Positions 46,430 through 55,364 of a DNA stretch of 64,000 nt are shown piece after piece. The notes beneath the pieces were generated by a model. The model ran no database searches, was not told the DNA's origin, and was given only the letters and a program-made list of their open reading frames with translations. Made by a program: the position numbers and the translations under genes. Origin of the DNA: Chloroflexota bacterium (GTDB taxonomy: Bacteria; Chloroflexota; Anaerolineae; 4572-78; J111); the NCBI GenBank assembly GCA_016860845.1, contig BOKF01000010.1, positions 62,001 through 126,000 on the forward strand, given 5' to 3'. Numbering within the stretch: the first letter of the stretch is position 1; each line of letters begins with the position of its first letter.

Positions 46430-47842
46430 TTATAGGTCGCAAGGAATGATCAATTCCAGATGGGTGCCCTGACCTGGCCGACTCTTGATGATCAATTTTC
46501 CGCCTAATAGCCGCGCTCGCTCTTGCATATTGCGCAGGCCGTAACCGACCATATAATCCGGGGGAAAGCCAGCGCCATCGTCGCTCACACTCAAGCAAAG
46601 ATAATCTGCCCGCATCTGGACGGCAAGTTTGACACACTCAGCCCGCGCGTGATGGGCCACGTTGATCAGGGCTTCCCTGGCAATGGCTAGAAGATGGCTC
46701 ATCTGGCGAGGGGCCAGCGGCCGATCCTCGGGCAAATCAATCTCCACCTCGGCGATGGGGGTTAGCCTACTCTCGTGGATCAATTGAGCTAACCCATTAG
46801 CCAAGCTTAAAGCAGTCGGCTGAGTCTGCAAGTTGGTAATATACTGGCGGATGTCGGTTACAGCCCGGCCCAGAATCTGCTCAGCTTGATCCAGGCTGTT
46901 ATGTACCGCTTCATCTTCCCAGCGATGCAGGGCGTGGCGGGCCGCATCTACCATTAAGCCAGCGGCGTAAGCCATCTGGAGAGTTCGGTCGTGCAGCTCC
47001 CGGCCAATTTGTTCGCGCTCAGTGGCCAGAATGTGAGCTTCCTCCAACGCGTTTAACCGGCTATCAAGTTCCAGCTCAAAAATCTCCAGGGCGCGGCTGA
47101 GGGCAACGACCATTATCAACCCCAAGAGGCTGCGGAAAACCTGGGCTGGGATGCCCAGCCAGGTCTCGAATAAAGCCGTGTTGAGCCAGTTAGCCGGGGG
47201 AAATGGAGCGGGAGGAACCACCAACCCACCCATAAGTGCAAAACCGATCAAAGCCAGCCCCACCAACCGGAGGGTCCGTAGGGTCCGGGTTTCGCCCAGG
47301 GGCGCGATAAGCCGGAAGGTGCGACGCCGTAAGCTATAAGCGACCAGGAGGGCGCCAGGCCAGCCGAACAGATATCTGCCCCAGATCTCGGCATGCTTTA
47401 GTCCCTCGACGAGCGTAAGGGGGGTCACGATCAGCCCGGTCACCACGGTTAGTGACCATAGGAACAGCAACGTCACCGGCAACCAGCGCAACCAGGTCCA
47501 GGCAGGCGGCAGGGGTCGCAACAGATCAATGCCATATTGGAACAGACAGGCCAAGGAGAGGACCAGCAGCCCCAGTTGAACCACTCTGAAGAGGTTGACG
47601 AGGTGAGGTGGCAGGTAGGTCGCTTGAATAGGGATAAAGACACCGCCCCACTCAGACAGACCCAGGAGGAAGCCAAAAAGAGCAAACCAGTGCAGGCTCC
47701 GTCCCAGAACTAGTCGGCTATGTCGTCGCGAGCGAAGAGTGATGGCCAGCCCCAGCATGAAGAAAATTAGGCCAGACACAAAGAAAAGCACAGGCCGATT
47801 TATGGTGAAAAACTCTTGTAAGACGATACGATCTGGCAACAT
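46430..47842 (-). CDS. NarX-type sensor histidine kinase with multi-helix N-terminus
   Basis: 470-aa kinase: about seven hydrophobic helices in residues 15-245, then the HisKA_3 box REQIGRELHDRTLQMAYAAG with the phospho-His, and an ATPase with REALINVAHHARA and GAGFPPDYMVGYGLRNMQERA. Such kinases pair with NarL/LuxR-type response regulators, none of which is next to it. Could sense a membrane or energy signal for neighbouring respiratory genes (inference). Confidence 0.85.
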   Translation of the reverse strand: MLPDRIVLQEFFTINRPVLFFVSGLIFFMLGLAITLRSRRHSRLVLGRSLHWFALFGFLLGLSEWGGVFIPIQATYLPPHLVNLFRVVQLGLLVLSLACLFQYGIDLLRPLPPAWTWLRWLPVTLLFLWSLTVVTGLIVTPLTLVEGLKHAEIWGRYLFGWPGALLVAYSLRRRTFRLIAPLGETRTLRTLRLVGLALIGFALMGGLVVPPAPFPPANWLNTALFETWLGIPAQVFRSLLGLIMVVALSRALEIFELELDSRLNALEEAHILATEREQIGRELHDRTLQMAYAAGLMVDAARHALHRWEDEAVHNSLDQAEQILGRAVTDIRQYITNLQTQPTALSLANGLAQLIHESRLTPIAEVEIDLPEDRPLAPRQMSHLLAIAREALINVAHHARAECVKLAVQMRADYLCLSVSDDGAGFPPDYMVGYGLRNMQERARLLGGKLIIKSRPGQGTHLELIIPCDL

Positions 47843-48040
47843 GGGCGCTATCCACCAGGAGGTTAGAAGGTAGCAGACACTTGCTCAACTACAGTCACTT
47901 CCTCACCTTCCCTGCTTACAAGATATTCAATAGACTAACCAAAAAGATTGCCGTTTGGGGAGTTTGAGCATGCATCGAACGGTCCTGCCCTATAACGAGG
48001 CATTACCCCCAGAATAGACCAACTAACTCCGAGTTAATAG

Positions 48041-48074
48041 TGACATGTGTCATTTTTATAGCTGACATCTGTCA
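48041..48074. promoter_or_regulatory. Two tandem TGACA-N2-TGTCA operators
   Basis: TGACATGTGTCA (48041-48052) and TGACATCTGTCA (48063-48074), centres exactly 22 bp apart, about two helical turns. They lie about 140 bp upstream of the promoter at 48213. Binder unknown. Confidence 0.55.
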
Positions 48075-48212
48075 TAAAAAGATGGGGCGGCGATTCAAAG
48101 GGAGCGGGCGTTGCAGCCACAGGCTGTAGTGGTAGGTCAGGCCAAAGAATCACCCCTGGCTCAAATTAAAGCTTAAAGAAACGGGACTTAAAAAACTTAT
48201 GTTGAAAAACTC

Positions 48213-48241
48213 TTGACAAAATAAAAAAGCCATGTTATATT
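48213..48241 (+). promoter_or_regulatory. Sigma70-type promoter
   Basis: TTGACA at 48213-48218, 17-bp spacer, TATATT at 48236-48241. Predicted start near 48248, giving a leader of about 320 nt before the ring-hydrolase gene. Confidence 0.65.
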
Positions 48242-48251
48242 TCGATATATC

Positions 48252-48420
48252 TCACTTATTTAACGACAAGATATAAAAGTGACATATATAGTGTGCTATT
48301 GTGTTCACTGCCCTTTTGGGCCATCAGTGTTGATGAGAGGTTTGTCGTGAGCGGCCAATTAGTAAATCTTTTTTTACGCCCCGATATATGTCACTTTCTC
48401 TGTGCAATTAAAATAAGTGA
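48252..48420. repeat. Nested inverted repeats in leader
   Basis: Outer arms TCACTTATTT (48252-48261) and AAATAAGTGA (48411-48420); inner arms AAAGTGACATATAT (48276-48289) and its exact complement at 48384-48397. All four units share a GTGACA/GATATAT core, so they may be four operators in alternating orientation or one large RNA stem. Confidence 0.65.
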
Positions 48421-48501
48421 CAGGTGTTATTCGGGTAAAAGGGTTCCTTCCAAGCAGCCGACGACCCGCTGCCGTCCCGTTTATATTTGAGCGTTAAGAA
48501 G

Positions 48502-48537
48502 ACCATCTTCTCCTAACTAGGAGAAAGGTGGTTTTTT
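48502..48537 (+). terminator. Intrinsic terminator inside the leader
   Basis: ACCA..TTCTCCT pairs with AGGAGAA..TGGT (11 bp with a small internal loop) and runs into T6 at 48532-48537, only 32 bp before the ring-hydrolase ATG. Position suggests transcription attenuation of the whole catabolic cluster. Confidence 0.7.
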
Positions 48538-48569
48538 GTTGCTAAAGAGTCTACTCAGGAGGTAAACGA

Positions 48570-49652
48570 ATGGGTTATTTCCAAACCAAGCCAGCTAAAG
48601 GTTTCGCTTTTAAGGATATTCTCTATGAAAAAGGGGACTGGGTGGCCCGCATCACCATCAACCGGCCCCACAACTACAACGCCTACAGCACCCTGGCTCT
48701 GGAAGAGTTGGCGATGGCCTTCCGTGACGCCAGCTTTGACGACCGGGTGGCGGTGATTGTTTTTACCGGGGCCGGGCATACTGCTTTCTGTACCGGCGGC
48801 GACGTTAAAGAGTACGAGGCCCAGTACACCCAGACCCCCCGCGATTATTGGAAGTACATGGGGCTGTTCAAGGCATACATCGAGGCCATTCTGAACTCTG
48901 GCAAGCCGGTCATTGCCCGAATAAATGGAATGGCCGTTGGCGGCGGCAACGAGAGCCAGTTGGCCTGCGACCTGTCGGTGATGGCCGAACACGCTTATAT
49001 TGGGCAGGTAGGCACCAGCGTGGGCAGCGTGGCCTGCGGCGGCTCGACCCAATGGCTGCCCATCACCGTGGGCGACCGGCGGGCGCGAGAGATGCTGCTG
49101 CTGAACGAGCGCATCCCGGCCTATCAAGCCCTGGAGTGGGGTCTGGTCAATCGCGTAGCTCCTTCGGTGACCAGAGAGGGGCAGTTTATCGAGCGGGCGT
49201 CACCGGAGGAGATCAAACAGGCCCAGCAGGAAAAGAACGGCTACACCATTGATTTGAGCAAATTGGATGAAGCGGTGGACGAGTTAGTCCAAAAGCTCAT
49301 CCGTAAATTCCCGGAGTGTACCCGCTACACCAAGCAAAACGTCAATTTCTGGAAAGACATGGCCTGGCACCAGACCATCGGCCACGCTCGCGACTGGCTG
49401 GCCATCCATTACGCTTCCTGGGAGCCGCTGGAGGGCATGCAGGCCTTTGTCGAGAAGCGCCCGGCCGATTACCTCAAGCTGCGCGAAGCGGCGGCGGCGG
49501 GCAAATCGAGCGAATTTAGATGGGGGCCGTACTCTCAAACCTGCCCCAGTTGCGGGGCCACCAATCTGCCCGCCGAATTTAAGTACTGCGGGGTTTGCGG
49601 GAATTATCTCACCGCTCAGACGATTTATGTGGATTATGACAGTGAAATGTAA
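48570..49652 (+). CDS. bamA: 6-oxocyclohex-1-ene-1-carbonyl-CoA hydrolase (ring-opening)
   Basis: 360-aa crotonase-fold enzyme closely resembling BamA/Oah/BzdY, which hydrates and opens the alicyclic ring to 3-hydroxypimelyl-CoA. Recognisable: ITINRPHNYNAYS, FCTGGDVKEYEAQYTQTPRDYW and RINGMAVGGGNESQLACDLSVM. An unusual C-terminal CPSCGATN...CGVCG zinc-ribbon-like tail is present. First gene of the cluster, controlled by the long leader. Ribosome site AGGAGG. Confidence 0.85.
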   Translation: MGYFQTKPAKGFAFKDILYEKGDWVARITINRPHNYNAYSTLALEELAMAFRDASFDDRVAVIVFTGAGHTAFCTGGDVKEYEAQYTQTPRDYWKYMGLFKAYIEAILNSGKPVIARINGMAVGGGNESQLACDLSVMAEHAYIGQVGTSVGSVACGGSTQWLPITVGDRRAREMLLLNERIPAYQALEWGLVNRVAPSVTREGQFIERASPEEIKQAQQEKNGYTIDLSKLDEAVDELVQKLIRKFPECTRYTKQNVNFWKDMAWHQTIGHARDWLAIHYASWEPLEGMQAFVEKRPADYLKLREAAAAGKSSEFRWGPYSQTCPSCGATNLPAEFKYCGVCGNYLTAQTIYVDYDSEM

Positions 49653-49740
49653 AAAGGTAGCAGGGCGGCAGGGTAGCAGAGTCGCAAAGTCGCAGGGTGG
49701 CAGGACTTAGGCAGTTCCAAGATTTAAATCATCCAATTGT

Positions 49741-49830
49741 TCTCACCGGCTTGATGCGTGATACGTGATGCGTAAGAAATCTTGCCTGGATACCATCACG
49801 CATCACGCATTACGTATCACGGACTTTGGA
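49741..49830. repeat. Intergenic inverted repeat (GCGTGATACGT type)
   Basis: GATGCGTGATACGTGATGCG on the left faces CGCATCACGCATTACGTATCACG on the right, an imperfect hairpin. Similar CGCATCACGTATCACGCATCA sequence occurs at 37269-37290. Preceded at 49653-49710 by GTAGCAGGGCGGCAGGGTAGCAG units. Confidence 0.55.
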
Positions 49831-49905
49831 TAATTACTTTCTTGGAGTTGCCTTATCTGACTACTGGCTACTGACATCTGATTACTATTGTGTTGGGAGG
49901 GTAGA

Positions 49906-51072
49906 ATGACGCCTCAAATCTTTACTGAATGGCGCGATCAATCATTAGAAGAGATATTTTACCAGTGCCGGGAGCTGGTTGAGGATGGTAACTTTCCGAC
50001 GGTCCGCCGCTGGCGGGAAGCAGGGGGGAAGGTGGTCGGTCACTTTCAGGTCTATTTTCCTGAGGAGATTGTCCACGCGGCGGGTTTGCTGCCTTTCAAG
50101 GTGCGGGGCGCGCCTATCGAAGCCGTACGAGCCGACTCGCGCTTTGGCTCTTACCTTTGTTCGATCCTCAAAACCTCGCTGGAGCTGGCTCTGAGCGGGC
50201 GGGTTGAGTTGGAAATGTTTGTCACTCACCCCATCTGCGACGCCGCCCGCAACCTGGCGGCGGTTTGGGGGCGCAACTTCACCTATCCGTGCCAGATTCT
50301 TTATTTGCCGCAAAACGCCAACTCCGGCTATGCGGCTCAATACTTGTGCGCGGAGTACGACCGGCTCAAAGGGAATATCGAAGCAATTGCCGGGCGGGCT
50401 GTGGCCGATGATGACCTGCGCCGCTCACTGGTTGTGTTCAACGAAAACCGGGCCTTGCAGCGGGAGCTTTACGACATCAAACGGGAAACGCCCTGGCTGA
50501 TTTCCGCCGATGAAGCTTACGTACTGGTATCGGTCGGTGGGATGATTCCCCGCGAAGAGCACAATGAGCTGCTGCGGGCGGTCCTGCCGCTCATTCAAAG
50601 CCGGTCGGCCAAGCGGCAAGATAAAATTCGGGTGGTGTACGAAGGCGGCTTTTGCGAGCAGCCGCCGCTGGACCTGATTCGCACCATTGCCCAATCCTGC
50701 TACGTAGTGGACGACGATTTACTCATCGGGCTGCGCTGGATTTTGCAAGACGTACCACTGGAAGGCGATCCCTTACTTAACCTGGCCGAAGCCTACCTAG
50801 AAAAATCTTCCTACAGCCCGGTACAGCATGATTTGCGCAAACCCAAAGAGAAGATGCTGCTCCAGCGGATTAGAAACGCCGGGGCCGATGCGGCCATTAT
50901 CACCGCCGCCAAGATGTGCGAGCCGGGGCTGGAAGAGCAGGTCGCTTACACACGCTGTCTAGACCAGGAAAATATCCCCTACTTTGTCAGCGAGTTTGAG
51001 GAAAATATGACCAGCTTCGACCACCTGGCGATTCAACTGGAAACGTTTGTGGAGAACATCCTGTTTAATTAA
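49906..51072 (+). CDS. bzdN: ATP-dependent benzoyl-CoA reductase, subunit BzdN/BcrC-like
   Basis: 388-aa member of the 2-hydroxyglutaryl-CoA dehydratase D-component family, forming with the next gene the active-site half of class I benzoyl-CoA reductase (reductive dearomatisation). Seen: [27 protein letters not shown] split pattern, [37 protein letters not shown]. Conserved Cys residues supply the [4Fe-4S] ligands. ATG 49906 after GGGAGGG. Confidence 0.85.
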   Translation: MTPQIFTEWRDQSLEEIFYQCRELVEDGNFPTVRRWREAGGKVVGHFQVYFPEEIVHAAGLLPFKVRGAPIEAVRADSRFGSYLCSILKTSLELALSGRVELEMFVTHPICDAARNLAAVWGRNFTYPCQILYLPQNANSGYAAQYLCAEYDRLKGNIEAIAGRAVADDDLRRSLVVFNENRALQRELYDIKRETPWLISADEAYVLVSVGGMIPREEHNELLRAVLPLIQSRSAKRQDKIRVVYEGGFCEQPPLDLIRTIAQSCYVVDDDLLIGLRWILQDVPLEGDPLLNLAEAYLEKSSYSPVQHDLRKPKEKMLLQRIRNAGADAAIITAAKMCEPGLEEQVAYTRCLDQENIPYFVSEFEENMTSFDHLAIQLETFVENILFN

Positions 51073-51213
51073 GATTTTGGATTTTGGACTGCCCGTCAGA
51101 GGGGCGTAGATTTTGGATTTATATCGCAAAGGTATCCTTTAGGATGATTGGGCTTAGCGCCTTTAATCGTAAATCGTAAATCCAAAATCGTAAATTGAAA
51201 GGCGGTGAATCTG

Positions 51214-52515
51214 ATGACTGAGCAACAAGTTGACAATCCCCTGGTTGGGCGGGGTAATAAAGTGGGGGCGCAACTGTTCCGTGAGTGGTTTCAAGAATTG
51301 GGCGAGGTAGCGGAGCGTGGGGGACAGACTGCTTATGTTTTTGTGATGGGCAGCATGGCCGAAATTCTGAAGGTATTTGACCTGCCGGTGGTCTTTCCCG
51401 AAATCAATTCGCTGCAAACGGCCGTACGGCGGGTGGCCCACGAATATCTCAACGAGGCCGAGGATTACGGTTACTCCCCCGATATATGCGGTTATGTCAA
51501 GGCTGATGTGGCCGTGCAACTGCGCGGCGGCCAGCATCCGATGGGCCGCATCCCCAAGCCGACTCTGGCCGTGCTGACTAACGCCTGCAACACCTACATC
51601 AAATGGGCCGAAATCTGGGAGCGCATGTATCACATCCCGGTTTTTACCCTGGATGTACCGGGCACGCGAGCGGCCGGAACCCAAACCTGGCCGGGCGATC
51701 CCGATTTTGAAAACGATCGCCGCTACGTGGCCGGGCAGGTCAAAGAGCTGATTGGCCTGTGCGAAGAAGTAACGGGGGTCAAATTTGACATTGACAAGCT
51801 GCGCGAGGTGCTGGACCACGCCAACCAGATGAGCCTGGGCTGGAAACGGGTGCTGGAGCTCAACCGGAGCTGCCCTTCATTGTTCAACGCCCTGACCGAC
51901 GGCACGATTTACCTGGGGGTGAGCAACGGCTTTCGCGGCACGGCGCCGGGCAGCGTCTACTTTAACGAGCTGGTCGAGGAGATGGAATACAAAGCCGCGC
52001 ATGGCATCGGCACACTGACTGATGAGCAGTATCGCCTCATTTTTGTAGGCGTGCCCTGCTACCCCATCTTCCGCCGCTTCAACGAGATGTTCACCGACCT
52101 GGGCGGCACCTTTGTCAACTCGACCTACCTCTGGTTCGCTTCCGGCGGGACCAACCTGGGCTTTACCTACGACCTGAATAACCCGCTGGACAGTCTGGCC
52201 GAAGGCATCCTGATCGGCGTGCGTGATGCGATGGACAGCATGTTCTACCAGGATCGCATCTTGATGGATATGGTTGACACCTTCCAGGTGGATGGCGTGG
52301 TTTACCATCCCATCAAAAGCTGTCGCACTGTCTCCACCGGTCTGGCCGATAATCGCCGCTCGCTCATGGCCGCCCGCGACATTCCCAGCCTGTTCATCGA
52401 GTCGGATATGATGGACCGGCGGGTCGTTTCGGAAGCGCAGCTCAAAAACCGGATTGACGCATTCTTTGAAGGACTGGCTTCGCGCAAGCAGCAAGCCGCC
52501 ATCCAATCATTTTAG
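51214..52515 (+). CDS. bzdO: ATP-dependent benzoyl-CoA reductase, subunit BzdO/BcrB-like
   Basis: 433-aa paralogue in the HgdB/BcrB family, the second active-site subunit. It has YVFVMGSMAEILKVFDLPVVFPE split, TNACNTYIKWAEIW with Cys ligand, FVGVPCYPIFRRFNEMF and HPIKSCRTVSTG. ATG 51214 preferred over GTG 51205 on the AAAGGCGG spacing. Size and the following two short ATPase subunits match the Azoarcus bzdNOPQ arrangement more than Thauera bcrCBAD. Confidence 0.85.
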   Translation: MTEQQVDNPLVGRGNKVGAQLFREWFQELGEVAERGGQTAYVFVMGSMAEILKVFDLPVVFPEINSLQTAVRRVAHEYLNEAEDYGYSPDICGYVKADVAVQLRGGQHPMGRIPKPTLAVLTNACNTYIKWAEIWERMYHIPVFTLDVPGTRAAGTQTWPGDPDFENDRRYVAGQVKELIGLCEEVTGVKFDIDKLREVLDHANQMSLGWKRVLELNRSCPSLFNALTDGTIYLGVSNGFRGTAPGSVYFNELVEEMEYKAAHGIGTLTDEQYRLIFVGVPCYPIFRRFNEMFTDLGGTFVNSTYLWFASGGTNLGFTYDLNNPLDSLAEGILIGVRDAMDSMFYQDRILMDMVDTFQVDGVVYHPIKSCRTVSTGLADNRRSLMAARDIPSLFIESDMMDRRVVSEAQLKNRIDAFFEGLASRKQQAAIQSF

Positions 52516-52581
52516 ATTTACGATTTTGGATTTTCGATTTTATCTGTCAATCCAAAATCTAAAATCTAAAATCCAAAATCC
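52514..52581. repeat. AATCCAAAATC-type inverted repeat
   Basis: GATTTTGGATTTTCGATTTT faces CCAAAATCTAAAATCTAAAATCCAAAATCC. The same CCAAAATC units recur at 51073-51190, 56139-56226 and 59722-59780, all between genes of this cluster. Confidence 0.55.
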
Positions 52582-52598
52582 GAAAGGGGAGGTGTTTT

Positions 52599-53435
52599 AT
52601 GGCCTATGCCGCCGGTGTGGACGTGGGGTCCACCCAAACCAAAGCAATTATCATTAACGAAGCAAAAGAGGTTGTTGGCCGGGCGCTAACCGATACCGGG
52701 GCCAACGTCGTCCTGGCCGCGGAAAATGCCTTCCGGCAGGCGCTGGAAAATGGAAGTATCGGCGACGAAGAGGTGGAATACGTTATCGGCACCGGTTATG
52801 GCCGTTACCGGGTCACTTTTGGCAACACCCAGGTAACGGAGATCAGTTGTCACGGCCGGGGCGCGGTGCATATGTTTCCCAGCACACGCACGGTGGTGGA
52901 TATGGGCGGGCAGGATACCAAAGCCATCCGTGTCTCGCCGACCGGGGAAATCATTGATTTTTGCATGAATGACAAGTGCGCTGCTGGCACGGGTCGCTTT
53001 TTGGGCGCGGCTTCAGCGGCGCTGGAAATTCCACTGGGTGAGCTTGGCCCGACGGCGCTCCAGGGTGAAAAGCCGGTGCGCATCAGCACGACCTGCACCG
53101 TTTTTGCCGAGTCGGAGGTATTGTCGTGGTTGGGCAAAGGCAAGAAGATTGAGGACATCTTGCTGGGGGTCCACCAATCTATTGCCGCCCGCTCCATCGG
53201 CCTGTTGCGGCGGGTCGGCATTGAAGAAGAAGTAACTTTTACCGGCGGTGTAACCCGTAATTCGGCCATGGTTCACACACTAAACGAAGGCTTGGGGCTG
53301 AAAGTAAACGTCAGCGATGAGTCGCACTTTATGGGGGCGTTGGGTGCAGCTCTGTTCGCGCTCGATCACATTTTGTCCAGCCGGGTTCCCGTTGACTCAA
53401 AAGCGGCGGTGGGTCTGGCAGAAGGGAGGGCATGA
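52599..53435 (+). CDS. bzdP: Benzoyl-CoA reductase ATPase subunit (BzdP/BcrD-like activator)
   Basis: 278-aa ASKHA ATPase that drives low-potential electron transfer. Phosphate loops [15 protein letters not shown] and [12 protein letters not shown]; the bridging [4Fe-4S] ligands in [12 protein letters not shown] and STCTVF reading as [10 protein letters not shown]; adenosine motif [11 protein letters not shown]. Ribosome site GGGGAGG. Its stop overlaps the next start (ATGATGG). P or Q identity is by order only. Confidence 0.85.
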   Translation: MAYAAGVDVGSTQTKAIIINEAKEVVGRALTDTGANVVLAAENAFRQALENGSIGDEEVEYVIGTGYGRYRVTFGNTQVTEISCHGRGAVHMFPSTRTVVDMGGQDTKAIRVSPTGEIIDFCMNDKCAAGTGRFLGAASAALEIPLGELGPTALQGEKPVRISTTCTVFAESEVLSWLGKGKKIEDILLGVHQSIAARSIGLLRRVGIEEEVTFTGGVTRNSAMVHTLNEGLGLKVNVSDESHFMGALGAALFALDHILSSRVPVDSKAAVGLAEGRA

Positions 53436-54253
53436 TGGTTACAGCCGGGATTGACGTCGGTTCAACTTATACCAAGGCGCTTATTCTCAGCCAGGACAAC
53501 CGGATTGTAGGCCGGGCAGTGTCGCAGACCGGCTTCAAGCTGGCCGAGGTAGCGGAGCGGGTCTATCACACCGCCCTGGCCCAGGCCAGCCTGACCGGGC
53601 AGGATGTGGCCTACATTGTCGCCACCGGCTTTGGCCGTCATCAAGTCCCTTTCAGCGATGTGCAAGTGACGGACCTGACCGCAGCAGCGCGGGGCGCAAC
53701 CTTCCTTTTCCCCCGCACCCGCACTATCTTGGATGTGGGTGGGCAGACGATGAAGGCCAGCCGGCTCGACGATCTGGCCAAGGTTAAATCGTTTCGCTTG
53801 AACGACAAATGTGCTGCCGGTACCGGCGCTTTTCTGGAAAAGACGGCCCGCTACATGGGCTTTTCCACCGAAGAGATTGGCCCGTTGGTGGCAACCTCCA
53901 AAGAGGTGGTGCCTATTTCCGGCGTCTGCGCCGTTTTTGCCGAGTCAGAAGTGATCAATCACTTGTCGCAGGGTATGTCCCCGGCGGATATTATGCATGG
54001 GGCGATTGCCTCGCTGGTGGATCGCTCGATGCAGTTAATGAAACGGGTGCGCATGGAGCCAGAATTTACCCTGATTGGCGGCATTCTGCGCTTCGAGACG
54101 ATGGTACGGGTTATTTCGGAGCAGTTGGGTGCTCAAGCCAACGTGCCGGAAGGCGACATGGTGCAGTATGTCAGCGCGCTGGGAGCGGCTATCCTGGGAC
54201 ATCGCCGCTTGCAAAAGCTGGATGAACAAGAACACGCCCTCGTTGAGGCCTAA
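53432..54253 (+). CDS. bzdQ: Benzoyl-CoA reductase ATPase subunit (BzdQ/BcrA-like activator)
   Basis: 273-aa partner ASKHA ATPase: [27 protein letters not shown], cluster ligands [12 protein letters not shown] and [10 protein letters not shown], and [11 protein letters not shown]. Overlaps the preceding gene by 4 bp. Being short (BcrA of Thauera is longer) it fits the Bzd-type enzyme. Heterodimer with the previous gene product. Confidence 0.85.
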   Translation: MMVTAGIDVGSTYTKALILSQDNRIVGRAVSQTGFKLAEVAERVYHTALAQASLTGQDVAYIVATGFGRHQVPFSDVQVTDLTAAARGATFLFPRTRTILDVGGQTMKASRLDDLAKVKSFRLNDKCAAGTGAFLEKTARYMGFSTEEIGPLVATSKEVVPISGVCAVFAESEVINHLSQGMSPADIMHGAIASLVDRSMQLMKRVRMEPEFTLIGGILRFETMVRVISEQLGAQANVPEGDMVQYVSALGAAILGHRRLQKLDEQEHALVEA

Positions 54254-54264
54254 AGGCAGTATCT

Positions 54265-54412
54265 ATGAGTAGATTCTTGTACAGGGAGCAAGAAGTTGTT
54301 ACACGGAGAGACACTGAGAAGTCACAAAGTTTCACAGAGGAATTTATAGAACTTCTCTGCGTCTCTCTGCGGAGTCTCTGTGTAACTCTGTGTTCCTTGT
54401 CGCCAGGAAGGT
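54265..54412. repeat. Intergenic dyad of ACACGGAGAGAC/CTCTGCGTCTCTCT units
   Basis: CACGGAGAGACACTGAGAAGTC and TTCACAGAGG on the left are mirrored by ACTTCTCTGCGTCTCTCTGCGGAGTCTCTGTG on the right. Low-complexity degenerate palindrome, non-coding. Confidence 0.5.
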
Positions 54413-54416
54413 TAAA

Positions 54417-54719
54417 ATGTCTGATCCTGACCCACCAAATTCCCCACCGCAGTTAAGCCTTCTGATCGAGCAAGAAGCCCGGCGGGTCCTGGCCGAGGCT
54501 CAACTCCGCCCTAACCCGGCCCTGGTTGCTGAGGGCTGGGAGCGGCGCTTCATTGCTGATGCTCGCCAGGCCAAAGAGACTGCTGAATTGTACAGCCAAC
54601 TGGGCTTTGAAGTGCTGGCCGAACCGGTGCAGGCCGCGGAAATGGGCGAGGATTGTGAAGATTGCCAGGTGTTGGTGCTGTTGCAGTTCAAAACGATTTA
54701 CACACGGAAGAAACCGTAG
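54417..54719 (+). CDS. Small conserved protein of the benzoyl-CoA cluster
   Basis: 100-aa protein, helical, with a C-terminal CEDCQVLVLLQFKTIYTRKK segment (two Cys in CxxC). I do not recognise the family. Start ATG 54417 after CAGGAAGG. Given the absence of a ferredoxin gene here, the CxxC might matter for metal or redox, but there are too few Cys for an Fe-S cluster. Confidence 0.55.
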   Translation: MSDPDPPNSPPQLSLLIEQEARRVLAEAQLRPNPALVAEGWERRFIADARQAKETAELYSQLGFEVLAEPVQAAEMGEDCEDCQVLVLLQFKTIYTRKKP

Positions 54720-54800
54720 ATAGTAGATAGAAGATAGTAGATAGTTCTATCCACTATTCACTATCTGCTAGCCTTCCCGTCTACCGTCTACTGTCTACCG
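54720..54800. repeat. TAGATAGTAGATAG intergenic dyad
   Basis: Left ATAGTAGATAGAAGATAGTAG units oppose right CTACCGTCTACTGTCTACC units to form an imperfect hairpin. Non-coding; same style as the other intergenic dyads of the cluster. Confidence 0.5.
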
Positions 54801-54818
54801 GCTCAAGGAGTGATGCAG

Positions 54819-55352
54819 ATGTCCCCAAACCCATTTGATATTTTTATACAAGAGCACAATCACGGCCTGGCTGCTCTGGAAAAGATGGAGCGCGGCGCGG
54901 ACAGCCTGCGCCAGCGTGGCTACTCGGCGGAGGCGCTGAAGCTGATTAGAGAGGCTAATGAGTTTATCAAAACCGAGGTTAAAGCGCACAACCAGAAGGA
55001 AGAGGATGCTCTTTTTCCGGTGCTGCGTCCTTACATGCCCACGCCCAGTATTATTGACCTGATTGTCGAAGAGCATCGGGAGTTGTGGACGCAAGAGGAA
55101 GATTTGCAGGGGCTGCTGGTGGCGCTGCTGGGCGATCATCAGGAACTGTGGGCCGAGGAAGACCGGCTGGAGGCGCTGCTCAACGCGCCCGACGCGGCGG
55201 AACAGGCCGGCGATATTGCCGCGTCTGCCTACACCATCGTTGACATGCTGCGCGACCACATCAACAAGGAAAATCAAATTCTCTTCCCTACGGCGCAAGA
55301 TATTTTAAGCGACGCCGAAGTGGCCGAGGTGGCCGAAAAAATGGGATTGTAA
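54819..55352 (+). CDS. Hemerythrin-like HHE-domain protein
   Basis: 177-aa helical protein with two spaced diiron-type His motifs: EHNHGLAALEKME and VKAHNQKEEDALFPVL in the first half, VEEHRELWTQEED and LRDHINKENQILFP in the second. HHE proteins bind oxygen or nitric oxide with a diiron site. In an oxygen-sensitive reductase cluster it may scavenge or sense oxygen. ATG 54819 is spaced 9 nt from AGGAG; ATG 54813 is too close. Confidence 0.8.
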   Translation: MSPNPFDIFIQEHNHGLAALEKMERGADSLRQRGYSAEALKLIREANEFIKTEVKAHNQKEEDALFPVLRPYMPTPSIIDLIVEEHRELWTQEEDLQGLLVALLGDHQELWAEEDRLEALLNAPDAAEQAGDIAASAYTIVDMLRDHINKENQILFPTAQDILSDAEVAEVAEKMGL

Positions 55353-55364
55353 CCGGGAGGAGTT

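Larger units (their letters stand above)
47843..48569. other. Long regulatory region before the benzoyl-CoA cluster
   Basis: 727 bp without a credible gene. It contains two TGACA palindromes (48041-48074), a near-consensus promoter (48213-48241), nested inverted repeats (48252-48420) and an intrinsic terminator (48502-48537), each listed. A lone ATATTCAATAGA half-site (47922-47933) resembles the ArsR operator sequence. Confidence 0.6.

Noticed and set aside
49653..49905. Repeats near the benzoyl-CoA genes as a CRISPR array
   Set aside because: Units are short, degenerate, arranged as dyads and lack regular unique spacers; no cas genes are present.
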